A stretch of DNA of 63,944 nucleotides. Source: Actinomycetes bacterium (GTDB taxonomy: Bacteria; Actinomycetota; Acidimicrobiia; Acidimicrobiales; Palsa-688). This document shows, in pieces, positions 61,834-63,944 of this stretch (position 1 is its first letter; each line of letters opens with the position of its first letter). The notes below the pieces were generated by a model, which saw only the letters and a program-made list of their open reading frames with translations, did not search any database and was not told the DNA's origin. The stretch covers positions 1 through 63,944 of the forward strand of contig JAKAQB010000015.1 of the NCBI GenBank assembly GCA_021811865.1, read 5' to 3'. A program made the translations under genes and the position numbers.

Positions 61834-62060
61834 CCCCGGACGTCCAAAATCTCGAGGTCAGGGACTCAGTTCTGCGCCCCTGTCAGGCGAGCGGCGAGGA
61901 GGTGCGAGGGCAGGACCGATTGTCCCTGCTCCAGGGCGAATCGCTCGGCCGCCGCCGAGACCTGTGGGAGGCGCAAGCCGTCGACGCTCTTGCTGCGGAA
62001 GGCGTCGGGAGCACCTCCCGATCCTCCCTGCCGAATCAACTCAGGCGTTGCGCTGGTGCT

Positions 62061-62522
62061 TCAACCTTCGGATGGCCCCATAATGTCTTCCCTCGAGGAG
62101 GTGGGTTCGGCTCCCGCACGGATGTCGGCCGCCGACTGGTCGGACAGTCGCCGAACGTCGACCAGGTCATCGATGATCTTGAAGTCGCCGACGTTCTCGG
62201 TGAAGAGGGGCACTCCTTCCACCTGCGCGGTGGCCGCGATGACGAGATCGATCTGGCGCCGTCTTGGGTTGCCACCCCGACGGGCCACCGCGGCGGCGAG
62301 TTGACCCCAGAGCCGGGCGACCTCGACGCCTACAGGCAGCGGATCGAACGTTGCCTCGACCACCGCAAGCCTGGCGGTGCGTCGCGCCCGCTCGTCATCG
62401 TCGTCGCACACGAGAACGCCGAAGTGCAACTCGGTGATCGAGGCGACGCTGATAGCGGCCTCGACGTCGTCGAGTGGGGGCAGCTCACCGATGAGCACCG
62501 ATGTGTCGAGCAACGCCCTCAC
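62061..62522 (-). CDS. PIN-domain ribonuclease toxin (VapC type)
   Basis: PIN-domain protein of 153 residues. The acidic catalytic set is present: D6 (LLDTSVLIG), E31 (SITELHFG), D92 (QIDLVIAATA) and D113 (TENVGDF). The C-terminal 25 residues are extra and hydrophilic. VapC toxins cleave RNA, often tRNA. ATG 62522 overlaps the antitoxin stop by 4 bp. It lies close to another toxin-antitoxin pair, suggesting an accessory patch. Confidence 0.92.
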   Translation of the reverse strand: MRALLDTSVLIGELPPLDDVEAAISVASITELHFGVLVCDDDDERARRTARLAVVEATFDPLPVGVEVARLWGQLAAAVARRGGNPRRRQIDLVIAATAQVEGVPLFTENVGDFKIIDDLVDVRRLSDQSAADIRAGAEPTSSREDIMGPSEG

Positions 62523-62773
62523 GAGGCGAACGGGTCCACGACGCCTGCTGGCAGTCGCTCGAGGTCAGCCTCGAGCCCCCGCGGCGCCTTGCCCAGCCAG
62601 ATGGCAGCGAGTGTGGCACCACCGACCCAGCGACGGCGATGTGCTGGGCCGAGCTCGGCGACTGGACGACCGGCAACCGTCACGGTGAGGGTCTCTCCCG
62701 CCTCGACCCGACGGAGCACCTCTCCGACCTGGTTACGCAGCTCCTTTTGTGCGATATCGCTCATGCCGACCAT
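62519..62773 (-). CDS. Phd/YefM-type antitoxin (VapB role)
   Basis: Antitoxin of 84 residues from ATG 62773, or 81 from 62764. The N-terminus fits the Phd/YefM fold: IAQKELRNQVGEVLRRVEAG and ETLTVTVAGRPVAELGP. The C-terminal 40 residues would neutralise the PIN toxin. A 20-bp palindrome directly overlaps and precedes the start codon, consistent with autoregulation. Confidence 0.92.
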   Translation of the reverse strand: MVGMSDIAQKELRNQVGEVLRRVEAGETLTVTVAGRPVAELGPAHRRRWVGGATLAAIWLGKAPRGLEADLERLPAGVVDPFAS

Positions 62774-62792
62774 GGTAGCAGAACTGCTACCA
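62773..62792. promoter_or_regulatory. palindromic operator of the toxin-antitoxin operon
   Basis: TGGTAGCAGAACTGCTACCA is a perfect 20-bp palindrome abutting the antitoxin start. Overlap with the start region is typical for toxin-antitoxin autorepression. Confidence 0.8.
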
Positions 62793-62840
62793 GGGTCGGG
62801 TCGGTATCGGCGCTACGCTCTCGGTAACCGGGAGGGCCCT

Positions 62841-63800
62841 TCAGCGGTCACACCCCCAAGCTTGCCGCGTCCGGACCGGGGGGCGGGTTGCGCCCCCCCG
62901 GGCCCTCCGCCGGCGCCATCGCAGGCCGGCGTACGCCAGGCCTGCGATGGCGAGGACGAGGATGCCGGGAGCGAACCATCCGATGGCGAGGAACAGCCCC
63001 CGCACGGTCTGCGCCGTGTGTCCCGACGCCAGCTGCCAGAAGCGGGCGAGCGCTCCCGGGCGCGCCCGGTGGTCGGCGCCGGCGGCGACCACCTTGCCGG
63101 CCAGGGTGACCGACAGCGTGGCGTACGCGACCTGGTTGGCGAGCCCGTTGCGCTGCGCCTGCACCTGCTGGATCTCGCCCTGCAGGGTGAACAGCTCGTT
63201 CTGGATGGCGAGCACATCGGACACCTTGGAGGCGTGGCCGAGTATGGCGCGTACGGCCAGAACCTCCTTCTGGAGGTTGGCCTCCTCCATGGCGAGGTCG
63301 ACCACCTGGCCGGTGACGTCCTGGCCGGCCTCGGTCTGGTCGAGCACCGTCCCGAGCCGCCCGACGGCGGCCATCGTCGCCGGGAGGGAGCCGTTGGGCA
63401 CCCGCACCGTGAGCGTGGCCCCCGGGTGCGAGCCGGCGGACACGTTGGAGGACTGCACGTAACCACCTTCCCGCACGGCGAGCACCGTCAGCCGGCCGGC
63501 GTCGGGTGCCACGTCGCTCGCCGGCACCCGCACGTCCTCCGCCGCCGTCTCGACGATGTCGGGACCGGCGGGCTTGACCTCGACCCCGAGCGCGGCTCTG
63601 CGGACCGCTCCGCTCGAGCCGGTCCCAGCCGGCGGCGTCGAGGCGATGGCGGGGTTCGCCACCGGCGCCAGGGACCTGGCCGACGAGGCACCGCCAGACG
63701 GGGCGGAGGACAATCCCGCGGACCCGCAACCGGCAGCAGCGGCCGCCGTGCCGAGGACGAGGACGGCGGCGAGGAGGGGGAACCGTGCGGCCATGTCCAT
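62841..63800 (-). CDS. DUF4349 lipoprotein
   Basis: Exported protein of 319 residues. The signal ends in a lipobox-like AAAAAGCGS. The DUF4349 domain follows, with VLAVREGGYVQSSNVSAGSH, TLTVRVPNGSLPATMAAVGR and a coiled-coil helix (DVLAIQNELFTLQGEIQQVQ). Near the C-terminus are a membrane helix (GWFAPGILVLAIAGLAYAGL) and a basic cytosolic tail. Function of the family is unknown. The start is ATG 63800 (MDMAARF). Confidence 0.85.
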   Translation of the reverse strand: MDMAARFPLLAAVLVLGTAAAAAGCGSAGLSSAPSGGASSARSLAPVANPAIASTPPAGTGSSGAVRRAALGVEVKPAGPDIVETAAEDVRVPASDVAPDAGRLTVLAVREGGYVQSSNVSAGSHPGATLTVRVPNGSLPATMAAVGRLGTVLDQTEAGQDVTGQVVDLAMEEANLQKEVLAVRAILGHASKVSDVLAIQNELFTLQGEIQQVQAQRNGLANQVAYATLSVTLAGKVVAAGADHRARPGALARFWQLASGHTAQTVRGLFLAIGWFAPGILVLAIAGLAYAGLRWRRRRARGGATRPPVRTRQAWGCDR

Positions 63801-63834
63801 CCGACGACGGCCGGGCAGGGTTTGGTTCCCGGGC

Positions 63835-63944
63835 TCAGCTGCGCTCGAGGCGGGGCGCTGCGACCTGCTCCACGACCAGCTTCACGGCGGCGGCGACCGG
63901 GATGGCTATGAGCGCGCCCACGATCCCGAGGAGGACAGATCGGA
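63835..63944 (-). CDS. AI-2E family transporter, 3' end only
   Basis: The last 36 codons of a gene that continues past the window edge. The reading LLGIVGALIAIPVAAAVKLV followed by VEQVAAPRLERS is the characteristic last helix and tail of AI-2E/YdiK-PerM family membrane proteins. The stop is TGA at 63835-63837. The substrate of such proteins is often unknown despite the name. Confidence 0.75.
   Translation of the reverse strand, partial: RSVLLGIVGALIAIPVAAAVKLVVEQVAAPRLERS

Overview
The window is very GC-rich bacterial DNA with the hallmarks of an actinobacterium, possibly Acidimicrobiia. The evidence is a mycothiol glycosyltransferase (MshA), an RsiG-type c-di-GMP-binding anti-sigma protein, an F420-type PPOX oxidoreductase, frequent GTG starts and long shadow ORFs on the opposite strand. 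The order-level placement is inference. The first 64 bases are an unbroken G run and look like a sequencing or assembly artefact.

Layout. 0.1-5.6 kb: mshA, an XRE regulator, RsiG and a MoaD-like protein on the minus strand; then a histidine phosphatase, a YgjP-type metallopeptidase and an acyl-CoA carboxylase beta subunit. 5.6-8.3 kb: a DksA/TraR zinc-finger protein, tRNA-Lys(TTT) and a phosphoesterase broken by a frameshift. 8.4-13.75 kb: a copper module (DoxX protein, SHOCT protein, CsoR, small membrane protein, cupredoxin-CopA fusion) with two CsoR-like operators, flanked by a direct repeat of about 50 bp and so probably mobile. 14.2-21.8 kb: a six-gene hydrogenase-4/complex-I-like membrane complex whose large and small subunits have lost the cysteines expected for NiFe and N2-type clusters.

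21.9-31.6 kb: GNAT, enoyl-CoA hydratase, MMPL transporter with a divergent TetR, TlpA-like thioredoxin, a large secreted S53 peptidase with IPT domains, a cold-shock protein and acylphosphatase. 31.8-42.9 kb: amidase, amidohydrolase, MBL hydrolase and APC transporter, then a TPP enzyme, TetR, acyl-CoA dehydrogenase and Glu/Leu/Phe/Val dehydrogenase locus with a 16-bp palindrome occurring twice. 43-48 kb: a minus-strand run of pspA, an unknown gene, three YbjQ-like proteins and an EAL/HDOD protein, the best candidate here for an undescribed envelope-stress or signalling system. 48.1-49.8 kb: a Pit phosphate transporter with its DUF47 partner.

50-57.3 kb: a Tat-lipoprotein ABC importer converging on a decarboxylase-MaoC-agmatinase group, which suggests polyamine metabolism. 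57.3-63.9 kb: PPOX oxidoreductase, GNAT, a secreted SGNH hydrolase, a broken gene abutting a truncated antitoxin/PIN-like toxin pair, a VapBC-type pair with a 20-bp palindromic operator, a DUF4349 lipoprotein and the 3' end of an AI-2E family transporter. No CRISPR array, rRNA or intact transposase was seen.
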